This document shows, piece after piece, positions 21,973 to 32,036 of a stretch of DNA of 64,000 nucleotides. This DNA is from Lojkania enalia (Eukaryota > Ascomycota > Dothideomycetes > Pleosporales). The position numbers and the translations under genes are program-made. Location: NCBI GenBank assembly GCA_010094045.1, contig ML986755.1, forward strand, positions 39,287 through 103,286. Reading direction: 5' to 3'. Numbering within the stretch: position 1 is the stretch's first letter; the number at the start of each line of letters is the position of its first letter. The notes under the pieces were generated by a model. The model made no database searches and was not told where the DNA came from. It was given only the letters and a program-made list of their open reading frames with translations.

Positions 21973-22489
21973 CTAGGTCCCAAACACTGACCGTAAAAAC
22001 CACAATGTGACCGGACCCGCAACGATAAGCTCCTTCGTGAAAACGTAAACATGATAGTTATATGACGCCTGTTTTAGATCTCCAGGGTTATAGTCGAGGT
22101 TAATAGGTGGCAGTGTACGTTGCATATAAGGGCCTCCCGCCGGAGCCACGGAGATGCCATTCACGTCGTCAAACCGATCGATCAGTGTTCCAGACGGTGA
22201 GATTTAATCGCCCTAAATACTTTGCCAGCTGTATTGTTTGCGAAACCGCCGGCATATCGACAGAAGAACCTGTCATCTTCATTGCTCCATTAGGCGAGGA
22301 ATTCCCAGGATAGAGACCGTCAATGCGATGGCATGTTGTCTCTCTTCCTACCGGAATAGATACAGGAAGGCATTCTGGAAGCTCTATAGGGCCAAGGCCT
22401 GAGTTGCCGCGCACGTAGAAGTAGTTGCCTGTATCCTTTATCCCCTGGCAGAAATTAGGACCGCGGTGCTCGAAGTTTTGGAGATCGAT
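21973..22489 (-). pseudogene. Broken TNT-domain (secreted NAD glycohydrolase type) gene
   Basis: The minus strand carries two abutting frames in the order expected for a fungal TNT domain. The first (22489 down to about 22169) includes NYFYVRGNSGLGPIELP and a segment comparable to the domain's N-terminal half. The second (to the stop at 21973) includes the hallmark run APAGGPYMQRTLPPINLD and a YNYHVYVFTKEL stretch, ending shortly after a tryptophan-phenylalanine pair. The frame changes at about 22182-22192, where the tetramer GATC stands twice in tandem; a four-base duplication is the likely cause. There is no signal peptide, and the sequence beyond the second frame does not continue the family. 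A probable acceptor AG lies at 22490-22491. Known family members (for example a conidial enzyme of Aspergillus fumigatus) hydrolyse NAD outside the cell. This copy appears non-functional. Confidence 0.65.
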
Positions 22490-23240
22490 CTAAGAATGTT
22501 ATTTCTATCAGCCGGAATTATCACCTATATAAGCCTTCATGCTTTAGCAGCAAGGTTGGCCTTTTTGTTCCTGACAACTTCAGGCAAGATATTTTATTTT
22601 GGGGAGATGTACGCCGACTAGTTGATCTTTCAATATATCTTGGACATCATTTTTGCGTGCCAATATTGACAGGATATCTATCACCGGGTCTTCCAGAATC
22701 CGCGTGATTAATAGTACAATGGCTAATCCAAAGAACGACTTCCTAACGGAGGCCCGAGTGATGCCGAAGCAACGCGAATCGGGAGGGTACAAGAGAATCT
22801 ATCCTTCTTCTGTAACGCCCCGTTGTAGCCTCATACCCCTTTCTGCAGTAGTGGGAAATGCGTATCTCTTATATTCTGCTGATCTCCACACGGAAGTGCA
22901 TACTCGTCCTAAATGAAAGAGAATGTAGGAGCTATTTGCTCCTCAGATTATAGTCCTTTCCTAGATTAACCTGGGGAATTTGTCTACATATTCGTGAATG
23001 TTGTTAAGTTCTGAAGATGGTCTATGGCATTATGAACTATTTCTTTGCCTAATATGCTGATTCTCCGAGTCCTCTTCGACGATAACATGCACACTAAATT
23101 TCATCGATTGTTTGAATAACTCTTTGAAAGTTCGAATTGGACCTTTTCGGGCAACCATATACGAACGCCACGGTCCGCTCTATTGAGATTTCCGAGACAC
23201 CAAAATATTTCCATCGCCCAGTATCATGCTCATGCTATGA
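22490..23240. other. Intergenic region with no recognised gene
   Basis: A 70-codon minus-strand frame (22580-22792) contains a hydrophobic stretch and could be debris of a gene, but I cannot name it. Upstream parts of the TNT-like relic (signal peptide, first exon) are not visible here. Confidence 0.4.
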
Positions 23241-24251
23241 TTACAGATTCGTCAAATAATCCTCGACCTCTGTCGAGGTGAGCTTCCTAAACCTTGGACC
23301 TTGGACGCTCTCAACACCCTCGTATCCAAGTAACCGATCTTCTGGCGGGCCGACAATACCAATCTCAACGGTCTCTCCATTCATCTCTCCTTCGATCGTC
23401 TCCTTTAGTGTCAAGAGCGCAATGTGAATTGCGTCCTCGAGCTCCAAGCCTTCTGTATATCTCTTCTCGAGGAAAGTCTTCGCGCTCGTAGCGCTCTTGC
23501 CAATTGCTGTAGCCTTCCACGGGAAGTAACTGCCGCTAGGGTCGACCTGGTACAAGCTGGGTCCACCCTTCAAAATGCCGCCCGTCTTGCCAGTGACCTT
23601 CTTGTTCTCATCGCCCTCCACATCCTCATTGCTCTCCATTTCCGGTTCAATTCCATCGTCCCATCCTGCTATTAGCAGACTAACGCCGTATGGCCGGACG
23701 CCACCTGACTGTGTGGCTTCCTGCATAACCCTCGCAACATCCTGGACCAATATCCTGGTGGGTGGGTACTCGTTGTAGATGCGCTTATAGCCGGTATGCG
23801 ACACTTTGCGGGCTTTATCAACGAGAACTCGATAGTCCGGACCCATCCCCGAGTAGACCATACCGATATTGGGTGTTATGAGGCTGACCTTAGACGAGGA
23901 CTGGGAGTCGATGAGCGGCGATGAGGACTTCTTCTCGGTTGCAAGGACGATGCCATTGGTAGCTGCTTACAATTAATATCAGGGATAAAAGGGGCGTTCC
24001 TGAATGAATGTACCTTTGATACCCAAGGAAGTGACACCTTGGTTGACGGCGTTTAATGCATATTCTGCGTATGTGTAAGTGGAGTCCGACGCATGACTTG
24101 CTGGCAATTAGAGCATAAGTAATTTATACCTATCTGAACTAGCTTGCCACTAAAGTATTGTTAGCAAATATTCTATAAGCGCGGACCGGAAAACAGCGTC
24201 TGTTCACCTAGGCGAGAATGTGGTGAGTGAGAAGGAGTATCGATCGGCCAT
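23241..24251 (-). CDS. PRE8: 20S proteasome subunit alpha 2
   Basis: An alpha-ring subunit of the 20S core proteasome. Four exons, 24208-24251, 24130-24149, 24014-24064 and 23241-23962, join to one 278-residue frame starting [20 protein letters not shown], the classic alpha-subunit N terminus. Exon 2 is only 20 bases. Conserved features are [32 protein letters not shown] and [19 protein letters not shown]. Between AGWD and GPSLYQ lies an acidic/glycine insert of about 30 residues (residues about 145-175) that is absent from yeast and mammalian alpha 2; I recall similar inserts in other filamentous ascomycetes. As an alpha subunit it lacks the catalytic N-terminal threonine. It is divergently oriented to the RINGv E3 gene with 477 bases between start codons. 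Confidence 0.93.
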
Positions 24252-24728
24252 GACGGATCGAAAGCCGGAGATAGGTTAGATAATAAAGGACACTAGGGAA
24301 GAGAGGTATTGAAGGAGAGGCGGAGGTATGGTGGAGTGGTAGATCCTGAATCCGAAAGTGAAGTCAATCGGAGCTGGAGCTTCCTCTAGGCAAGCTCGAC
24401 GACGCGGCGGGCGCCAAGCCAGAAACCCATCACGTGTTGGGAGCTTTGACCACTTCGCCAACAGACCCTAAATTCTCGCCTTTGAAACTGGTTCCACAAC
24501 CTTCCATCTCACCAGACGGCCTGACACCGTGTCTCTTCGGAACGCTGGTTAAGATAGGAGGTCTCAGCGCCTGGGCGTTGTCCTACTTTACATATGCCCC
24601 GGGATCAGGGCCTTTCCTGGTCCCATTAGATATACTCCACATTTCTTTTGACTGTAGCTCACACGTGCAGCAGTTCCCCGGAAATCATTTCTTGACAGCC
24701 TTACCATCCATTGGACCCGCATACCAGG
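24252..24728. promoter_or_regulatory. Shared divergent promoter, PRE8 / RINGv E3
   Basis: A 477-base interval between two start codons pointing away from each other, both for ubiquitin-proteasome proteins. The sequence is CT-rich toward the RINGv side. I see no clear match to the yeast proteasome element GGTGGCAAA. Co-regulation is an inference from the layout only. Confidence 0.4.
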
Positions 24729-25793
24729 ATGTCTTCCTCCTCTGGTTTCCAAGCAATGCCGGGTTGGTACTGGCCGGATGACATACCTAAAGAATCCACA
24801 ACGTCGAATTCAATGCCAGAAACACAATCATCCCAACCACTGCCAAATACCTACTCTTCAGGCGCAGCTCCACCAACGGGGCAAGGCACCAGGTCCTCCA
24901 GACGCAGACATTGGCCTCCAAGACAGTGCCGGATATGCTTGGAGACCGTTCAGCCTACTTTCGGTATCCCATCTGAGAATCTGCCTAACTTCCTCCAGTC
25001 TACCCCCAATGTTACGTACGAGGATGAAGGAGGCCGCCTTATTCGGCCATGTCTATGTAAAGGTTCTTCTAAATACGTTCACGATAACTGTCTTCAGGCT
25101 TGGCGTCATGCAGACCCAAGCTATGGACGCCGGAACTATTGGCAGTGTCCGACCTGTGGCTTCAAGTATCGGCTCGCAAGGTTAGGATGGGGAAGATTTG
25201 TTGCTAGTGCTGGTAGGTTTTCATTGTCTAGTTTTGCCCGATAATTACTAAATGTCGCTGGCAGCTGCACAAGTAACCTTGACTATTGGAATACTCTTCC
25301 TGGTAGTCTTTCTGCTCGGCTTCATAGCAGATCCAATCATCAACATGTATCTTGACCCGTGGAGCTACCTGAGTCCTTTTTCAAGCTCACGGTATGACTA
25401 TTACTATGAGGATGACGAGCCCTATACTTGGTATGAACACTTTGCCAAGGGTTTTGCTAGCATGGGTGTCATTGGCTTCCTTAAAGTTATACTTGCTAGT
25501 CCATTTGCATATTTCAGAGTTGGCGGCGGCCGTAGAGGTAGGGCTACAGGCCGTGACCGATATGAGCAGATTAGCTGGCTAATTATCTTGATCGGTGTAT
25601 TCACATTCTTGGTGGTCAGTAATTGGATACCATGATATTTTGACATGTTTGACGCTAACCGGCGCAGGCAATCTACAAAGGCGTTCGAGCATGGAGTCGC
25701 CGTACGCTTGAGAGAGCCGGGGAGCGTGTCATGGACGTTCAAGGTGAAGACGATGAGGAAGATGTAGACCCGGCTCCCTCGACAAATTCTTGA
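24729..25793 (+). CDS. Membrane RING-variant (RINGv/MARCH-type) E3 ubiquitin ligase
   Basis: Three exons (24729-25212, 25265-25614, 25668-25793) encode 319 residues. The start is ATG 24729 (MSSSSGFQAMPGWYWPDD). The RING-CH finger (about residues 58-140) begins CRICLETVQPTFG, continues with RPCLCKGSSKYVHDNCLQAW and closes with QCPTCGFKY, giving the C4HC3 order. It is followed by three hydrophobic segments: TLTIGILFLVVFLLGFIADP (about 166-186), a segment around GVIGFLKVILASPFAYF (about 232-250) and ISWLIILIGVFTFLVVS (about 266-282). The tail is acidic (DVQGEDDEEDVDPAP). This matches fungal RINGv proteins of endoplasmic reticulum or endosome membranes that ubiquitinate membrane proteins; the substrate is unknown. 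The second intron uses a GTCAGT donor. Confidence 0.87.
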
Positions 25794-26175
25794 TACCTTG
25801 TACATTTTGGTGCGAATATCATATCGGATTCTTGGAAATGCATTTGTGCGAATACATCAGACCTACTCCGCTCCTCATTTCGCACATCTTTGAGTTGCCA
25901 TGGTTTCTCAGTACTATGTCAATCAGTCTGCGTGCGAAGATCGAACCGCCTGCGTTTCTAATTCGACTCGCACGTTTTGTGTGAGCGATCTTTGGGCCGT
26001 GGTGCGACTGCCAGTAACACTGATTGGTCCGGCCAAATCGTGGCTAGAACGAGGCCCTGTTGATGGCACATTTTGTCGTAGTCCGATATCTTCGTGCGGC
26101 GATCATAATTATAAGTATAATTATCGCTCATTCATGTACAGTATAAGCGGTAGCTCGATGGATGCAGAGCCTAAT
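25794..26175. other. Convergent intergenic region
   Basis: Between the 3' ends of the RINGv gene (+) and the coiled-coil gene (-). No gene supported; it should contain both polyadenylation regions. Confidence 0.45.
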
Positions 26176-27801
26176 CTATCCAACACCACAGCAGACCCTA
26201 GCCTTCAACAAGACATTGCAAACCTCCAAGTTCTCCCCAACTTCGTCTCCGAATTTTTCTAAACAGGGAAACACGCAGAATCTCAACTTCCGTTCTGGAA
26301 ACGCAGCGTCATCATCTATATCCTCATCTATGTTAATATCCTCCATCTGCGCTTCATCAAAATATACATCCATCCCTTCCTTATTCCGGAAGAAGAGCAC
26401 CTTGTATTGTGCTTTCTGGAGAAGCAACGTGTGCTGCACCTCAACTGCTGTTTCGAGGACAGTCACAAGCGAAGCTGAAGCTGACGCAACAAGTTGATGG
26501 CCCGTCAAATCAACCAAACAACGCTGAATCTGTGAACAGATATCTAGTAGTAACTTATGGCGTTCAGTGTGGAGCTGTTGTTTCGCAGAGCTACTATCCA
26601 ATGCGCGAGTCGTTGTGCGCCGCCACTCCTGATACTCGGGGCTGCCGGAGTGGATGTGAAATGCTGTTTGCCGTATCGATGCCAGAGGTCCGCTAGACGG
26701 GAGCCCAACATAGATATCCTCGGAGAAGATACTATGCACAATATGTGATGAGACGATGGCTTGATAGAATGAAAGACGATCTGTTGTATCGATTTTCTGG
26801 GGATGTGTAGTGATTCTCTCCAGAGCTATTGCCGTGGCTGGGGATATATTTGCGAAGGATAGTTTTGTGCGGCGGAAGCTGCCGATGACCCATTCGCGGA
26901 CTCGGTGGTAGAGGTTGTCGAACTTGTCCGTCAAATCGCTGTCTGTGACTTGAGTTTCCATCCTAGTGAGCGCAGATATGCTGTGCTTGAGGGAGAGCAG
27001 CTGCTGGAGACGTTCTTGAGACTCCTTTTCCGTGTTGTGGAGTCTGTTTTGTAGGTCATTGTATTCGTGGTGACGAGAGGATAACTGTTGGTCTAGTCTT
27101 GTTCTGTAGATAGAATCCTGTTCAATCAATTGGTCCTGAAGTTCTGCGATTTTGGTCCGTAGCTCGTAGTTATGTTCTAAGAGGTCTTCATCCGGCCGAT
27201 TGAATGAGCGCCGTGGTGGGGCTTCTTGTTCGTAGTCTATTTCTAGTGGTGACTCAGAACAAGATTGAGAGTTGTGGTTGTGGCTATTGGAGTAAACAAC
27301 GCTCAGCTGCCTCCTATAATCTTCAATCGTTTCTCTGTAGACTACTCCATGCTGCCTGACTTTATCCAGCTCCTCCTGGAGAACATTTTGTTCTTCTTGT
27401 GCCACCACTAAGTTCCTCTCTAATTCTGCTATACGATCCGCTGCTCTAGCCCCTGTAATGCTCTTTATGCTCCCGATTGACGAAGCTCTCACATGCTGTT
27501 GGTCTTGAGAAACTTGCTCGGCCTCCTCTGGTGTCGACGTGCTATTGCTATTCGTGGTCTCTTTCCCGGATTTGTGGAGGAGCATGTCATTGAAAGGATT
27601 CTTGCGGCGGTGTAAGTTGTCCTTCTTCGTCTTGCTTGAGGATGCTATGGCTGCCTTCGGAGGTGCGGTGATTCTCGACGGAGATGTGGCTTTTGAGTCC
27701 CGCGACGTGAGTTTCGAGGGGCGTTTGAGACGGGCAGATAAGTCTGGTACTATTAGTACGTCGCGCCATTTCTCTAGTGTTTGTACGTTCGACTGTTGCA
27801 T
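26176..27801 (-). CDS. Coiled-coil protein of unknown function
   Basis: A single frame of 541 residues from ATG 27801 (MQQSNVQTLEKWRDVLIVPD). The frame stays open eight codons further up to a GTG, so a small upstream coding exon is possible. The N-terminal 90 residues are basic and Ser/Thr-rich (RPSKLTSRDSKATSPSRITA). Residues about 118-170 and 200-290 are heptad-rich and likely form coiled coils (ADRIAELERNLVVAQEEQNV and LRTKIAELQDQLIEQDSIYR). The C-terminal 240 residues are alpha-helical in character and contain an acidic stretch, DEAQMEDINIDEDIDDDAAF. I do not recognise a domain. Proteins of this build are conserved among filamentous ascomycetes as hypothetical proteins. It is divergent to the Hsp70-like gene with 542 bases between the starts. 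Confidence 0.72.
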   Translation of the reverse strand: MQQSNVQTLEKWRDVLIVPDLSARLKRPSKLTSRDSKATSPSRITAPPKAAIASSSKTKKDNLHRRKNPFNDMLLHKSGKETTNSNSTSTPEEAEQVSQDQQHVRASSIGSIKSITGARAADRIAELERNLVVAQEEQNVLQEELDKVRQHGVVYRETIEDYRRQLSVVYSNSHNHNSQSCSESPLEIDYEQEAPPRRSFNRPDEDLLEHNYELRTKIAELQDQLIEQDSIYRTRLDQQLSSRHHEYNDLQNRLHNTEKESQERLQQLLSLKHSISALTRMETQVTDSDLTDKFDNLYHRVREWVIGSFRRTKLSFANISPATAIALERITTHPQKIDTTDRLSFYQAIVSSHIVHSIFSEDIYVGLPSSGPLASIRQTAFHIHSGSPEYQEWRRTTTRALDSSSAKQQLHTERHKLLLDICSQIQRCLVDLTGHQLVASASASLVTVLETAVEVQHTLLLQKAQYKVLFFRNKEGMDVYFDEAQMEDINIDEDIDDDAAFPERKLRFCVFPCLEKFGDEVGENLEVCNVLLKARVCCGVG

Positions 27802-28343
27802 GTAGGAAATAGGGCTGGGACCCACCTGCGCCTCTCTTCTCCCCTGTCATTACTGTTATCAAGTTTTACAGCCGCCTAAACGAGGTCTTCACTTAGAACC
27901 TAGTATATCTGCAGACGAGTACAGAAACTCCCCTGGAAACAATAGTCAAAATGGATTGATTTTCCTTACGATCCTCCACAGCACCAGCTTAGTGAGGTTG
28001 CCTGATGGAGTAGTGGGGCTAAACTCAACTTAGCCACATTTCAAGCCACACGGGATGAGTGCAGGAGCTGAGCCCATCGTCACCCGTTTCCCAGGCATAC
28101 AGTGTTGACAGCTTCGGCAAAAGGGTGCCTAGCATACTTCAATGCCTCTCAGGCATCAATATCTATGGCCTTGAGGTCTCCTGCTATCCCAAAGTCTCAC
28201 GCCGTAGCAATATACCCGGCCCACATCGAGTAAACAAAGCCTAGTTTCGGCCCCAGTCCACGCGACATTGACTTGCATGTAACATCTCTCTCACCTGAAT
28301 GTACATGTCCTAGGACAGCGCAGCTGAAGTGAGAGTGTGGAAA
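27802..28343. other. Divergent intergenic region
   Basis: Lies between the coiled-coil gene (-) and the Hsp70-like gene (+). No additional gene supported. Confidence 0.45.
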
Positions 28344-30404
28344 ATGAGCGGCCCATATTCTGGGAGAGGGAACAATATTCCCTATGCTTTCAATCCAGCC
28401 ACAAACTACACCACGCCCCCTGCGGGCAGCGCGTCAAAAGCGGGCGCTACTCAGGATCGATTGATTGTGGGCGTAGATTTCGGCACAACTTATAGTGGTG
28501 GGTTTACAAAGTGGATGCTGTCAAGTTCACATGCCAGGGAGCTTATTGATGAGTAGGAGTTGCTGCATGCTATAGCGCTACCCCAGAGGATATCGATATC
28601 ATCAAGACTTGGCCCGGCGGGAATGGTATATATCCTCTCAATACCCTTCCATGTCTCCCGTGAACTGACCATTTTACGCAATCAGGAATCACGTCAGACA
28701 AAGTCCCCACCGAAATCGCGTACGATATTCCCTCGAATAACACCACCACTTCCCTCGACAAGATCGGAGCACAAACCCAGAACATAAAATGGGGCTTCCA
28801 GTTCAAGCCTGAAGAGACGCGTCTCCGCTGTATAAAGCTCTTCCTGGACCGAAACCACAAACTCCCGCATTTTGTTTCTCCCCTCGAAACAGCCGCCCAG
28901 CTACGCAAGTATGAGAAGACGGTTATGGAAGCGGTGTCAGACTACCTATCTCAAATATACAAGCACACAATGGAGACACTGACAAGGCGCTATGGCGAGA
29001 CATTCATGAACATGACAAAAGTGCAGTTCGTGCTTACGGTGCCAGCGGTATGGTCAGACTCGGCGAAAGACGCGACGCTGAAAGCAGCGGAGAAAGCCGG
29101 CATGGGGAATCGGCATGATTTGAAGCTAATATCGGAGCCAGAGGCAGCAGCAGTATATACATTGAAAGCGATTCAGCCGAATCATTTGAAGGTTGGAGAT
29201 AACTTCATCGTATGCGATGCTGGAGGAGGAACGGTGGATCTGATTGCTTATAAAATCACGCAGTTGAGTCCGCTGCTAGTGGAAGAGTCTGCTGTGGGAA
29301 CAGGCGGGCTATGCGGGTCGGCGTTTCTGAATTATAGATTTGAGGATCATGTTAAGAGGCGGATTGGACAGGAAAGGTATGTCATGATGCGGGAGAAGAA
29401 GGCGAAGACGTGGAACATGGGATTGAAATATTTTGAAGAATTCGTCAAGAGGAATTTTAATGAAGATGAGCATGCAGAGGTCAATGTCCCTTTCCCTGGA
29501 CTGCCAGATGATGAAGAGGCGGGTTTGGATAGCGGCTTCTTGGTCATGACCGCGGAGCAGGTCAAGGAGATTTTCGATCCGGTGGTGCAGGAAGTCATCG
29601 ACCTTGTTGAAGGGCAGGTCAATAGTATACGGACAAAGGGTGGGCTAGTATGTGGAATCGTGCTTGTTGGGGGATTTGGACAAAGTAATTACCTCTACAG
29701 CCGGATGAAAGCGCATTTTAATAACGCCCCGCCTCCGCCATATACCGAGAGGCCGACGCACGCCGTTGCCATGAATGCGCCACAGACAATCGAAGTCATG
29801 CATCCAATGTATGCATGGACGGCAGTGGTGAGAGGTGCAGTGTTGAGAGGGCTGGAAGGGTCCAGCATGGTGTTGAGTAGAAAAAGCAGATGGTTCTATG
29901 GCACCAGCTACGCTACCGTCTTTGATGAAGCAAAACATCCTATATCAGATAGATATTGGAGTCCGTTGTGGGAGAGGTGGATGGTTAGCGACAGGATGCA
30001 GTGGCATATTGCAAAGGTAAATACCGTTTATCTTTCGACCTCTAGAAAACGATATTCTAAGCTATCAATAGGGTGCGCAAGTATCCGAAGCCCAACCTAT
30101 ATCCTTCCACTACACAAGAAATTTCCGACCTGGTCAGTCTCTCGTGGTTGAAGACGACCTAATCGCCTGTGACGCCGACGTCGCGCCAGACTCCTTCCGC
30201 AAGGGCCTCATAAACGTGTGCACCTTGACTACCGACCTGAATACTGTGCCGAAGAGTCTTTTTACACGTTTGACGACAACAAAGGGTATCGAGTTTGATA
30301 ATCTTGATTTTACACTCGATATGAAGATCGAGAGTGCCGGGCTAGTGTTTGAATTGAAAGTTGATGGGGTGAGATATGGGGCTGTAAGTGCCAAATTTCA
30401 TTAG
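28344..30404 (+). CDS. Hsp70-like ATPase of the HSPA12 type
   Basis: Four exons, 28344-28497, 28557-28625, 28686-30016 and 30072-30404, give 628 residues in one frame. Actin-like ATPase motifs are present: phosphate-1 IVGVDFGTTYSG, phosphate-2 VCDAGGGTVDLIAYK and the adenosine motif IVLVGGFGQSNYLY. The SEPEAAAVYTL segment is also typical. In place of a canonical Hsp70 substrate-binding domain and EEVD-type tail there is a short, unrelated C-terminal region (about 160 residues), as in HSPA12 relatives, which are expanded in filamentous fungi and often lineage-specific. A general protein-folding role is therefore not assured; the client and role are unknown. A Pro/Thr-rich N terminus (about 35 residues) precedes the ATPase fold. 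Confidence 0.87.
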
Positions 30405-30863
30405 GGGCAATAGCGGTAATAGGGCATAGGCATTAGATAGTTAGTTGAGTAGTTTTTCGGTATTTGGAAAATGATATCCGGTATACTTCTTGGATACGTA
30501 TTGGAGTATGCTTGACATTGAGAGGGGATCAATATGAATACTGGAGGGTAGCCTGATAGATAGTACCATCTATAACTAAAGCCTAATCAACGTCATTGTC
30601 GATTATTACAGAGATTTATTTAATAAACTATGTGGAGTAATACATAAGATTTTGCTCGGCACGGTTTTTAGTCATCTCCTATACAGGTTAAGTTGATGAA
30701 CGCTCGAAAATCATCACCTGCGATTTGAGGAGGTTCCTCCACGTGGGGATATGCAGATCTAGCCCCTTTGGGATAGCCTTCGTCGATCAAAGCTTGGCCC
30801 TACGCACCTAAACAGCCAAACGCCGAAGTAAATAGGCGTCGTGCTCTTTAGGACCGTCACGTC
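30405..30863. other. Intergenic region
   Basis: No gene supported. AT-rich part near 30600-30650; the right end is the promoter of the CENP-Q-like gene. Confidence 0.45.
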
Positions 30864-32036
30864 ATGGTGAGTTTCCATCAGCCCTTGGAATAGCTATTAT
30901 CTTAATTGCCGATCAGGCGCCGGCACGTCCAGACAACCGAGGTGAGGAGAAGAAGCGCGGACGACCGTCGAACGCGTCGAAAGCAACCGCGGCGCGCTCG
31001 ACACGGAATCAAGCTCGAGGGCGCCAATCCGCGGCCATGAAACAAAGAGGAAGGCTTCAAAAATCAACTCAACATACTAAACAAGACGTACCTCGACGAA
31101 AAGCTGCGCGTATTCCGAATTCGTCTAAAGGTCGAAAGCGCAAGGCAGATGATGTCGAAGACGAGATTGCAGAGGCCGAGCCTGAGACTCAACCGTACGC
31201 GCGACTCGCGCCTAAGCGGGCAAGGATCTCGCAAGAAAGTATGGCGAAGTGGCCCGCGATCTCGCAACTAATTCTTCGCCAGATGGGAGAAGTACTAAAT
31301 ATTGCAAGGAGGGAGGTCGTCAACACTCGTCGAGATACTCAACGAAGGGACGAAGCAGACCAATTCCTCGGGAAGCTGATTAAAAATCTGGAGCGCAGTC
31401 TAATGGAGAGCAAAGTTCCCCCTAATGCCAAAGATGTTCACTTCAATGTCGACAAATTGGAGGAACTAAACGTGAGCATCCGGCCGCGGACGTTTAGAGA
31501 ATATTTGCTGATACAACGTAGGACACGATGAATCGAGAGGCCACAGCAGGACGTCACTCGGCTCAGCTACTCGAAGAACGAGTCAATGAAGCTAAGCGAG
31601 CCCTTCGATTGGAAGAAAGAAGCCTTGAGGATTTGAAAAAGAAGCACCAGAAATGGAGAGCAGAATGGAAGCATCGGGGAACGAAGCAAAAGGTTAGCAG
31701 ATTCCGTCTCCAAGTTTCAGCTGAGGAGCCGAGTACGCTAACAGCTCTCAGCTCCATCCCCTTTTGACCAGACCGGTAGAGACCTCGCCTTCAGAAGACA
31801 TGCCTGAGGATATTGGGCTGAAGGAATCGGCAGCCAGTGATACGTCATGGCTTGACGTATCCGAATCCGACCCAGACATTGGGGACATGCTCGAGCAACT
31901 CCGAAGAAGTCTCGAAACCATGCAGAGTAATCATGCGCAGGTAGAAGGCATCGACGAGGCGATGCGAGGTGCACAGGCGGCATTGGACGATGTTCTGTAT
32001 AGACGGGCGAGTGCACAGCAGTACGATGCACTATAA
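30864..32036 (+). CDS. Kinetochore protein CENP-Q-like (Okp1/Fta7 family)
   Basis: A probable inner-kinetochore (CCAN, COMA subcomplex) protein. Four exons, 30864-30866, 30917-31471, 31522-31692 and 31752-32036, give 337 residues. Exon 1 holds only the start codon: ATG is followed directly by GTGAGT, and the next exon continues APARPDNRGEEKKRGRPSNA in frame. The N-terminal 75 residues are basic and disordered, with AT-hook-like RGRP. A helical core follows: ISQESMAKWPAISQLILRQM, then a long coiled coil (ERSLEDLKKKHQKWRAEWKH), the short LHPLL motif after the third intron, and an acidic tail with a last helix (DIGDMLEQLRRSLETMQSNH). The arrangement (basic tail, W-P motif, coiled coil, LHPLL) fits fungal CENP-Q proteins. 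Sequence conservation in this family is weak, so the call is good but not certain. Confidence 0.72.

Noticed and set aside
23290..23700. Acidic insert in proteasome alpha 2 as a novelty.
   Set aside because: I recall comparable inserts in other filamentous ascomycetes, so it is probably a lineage feature.
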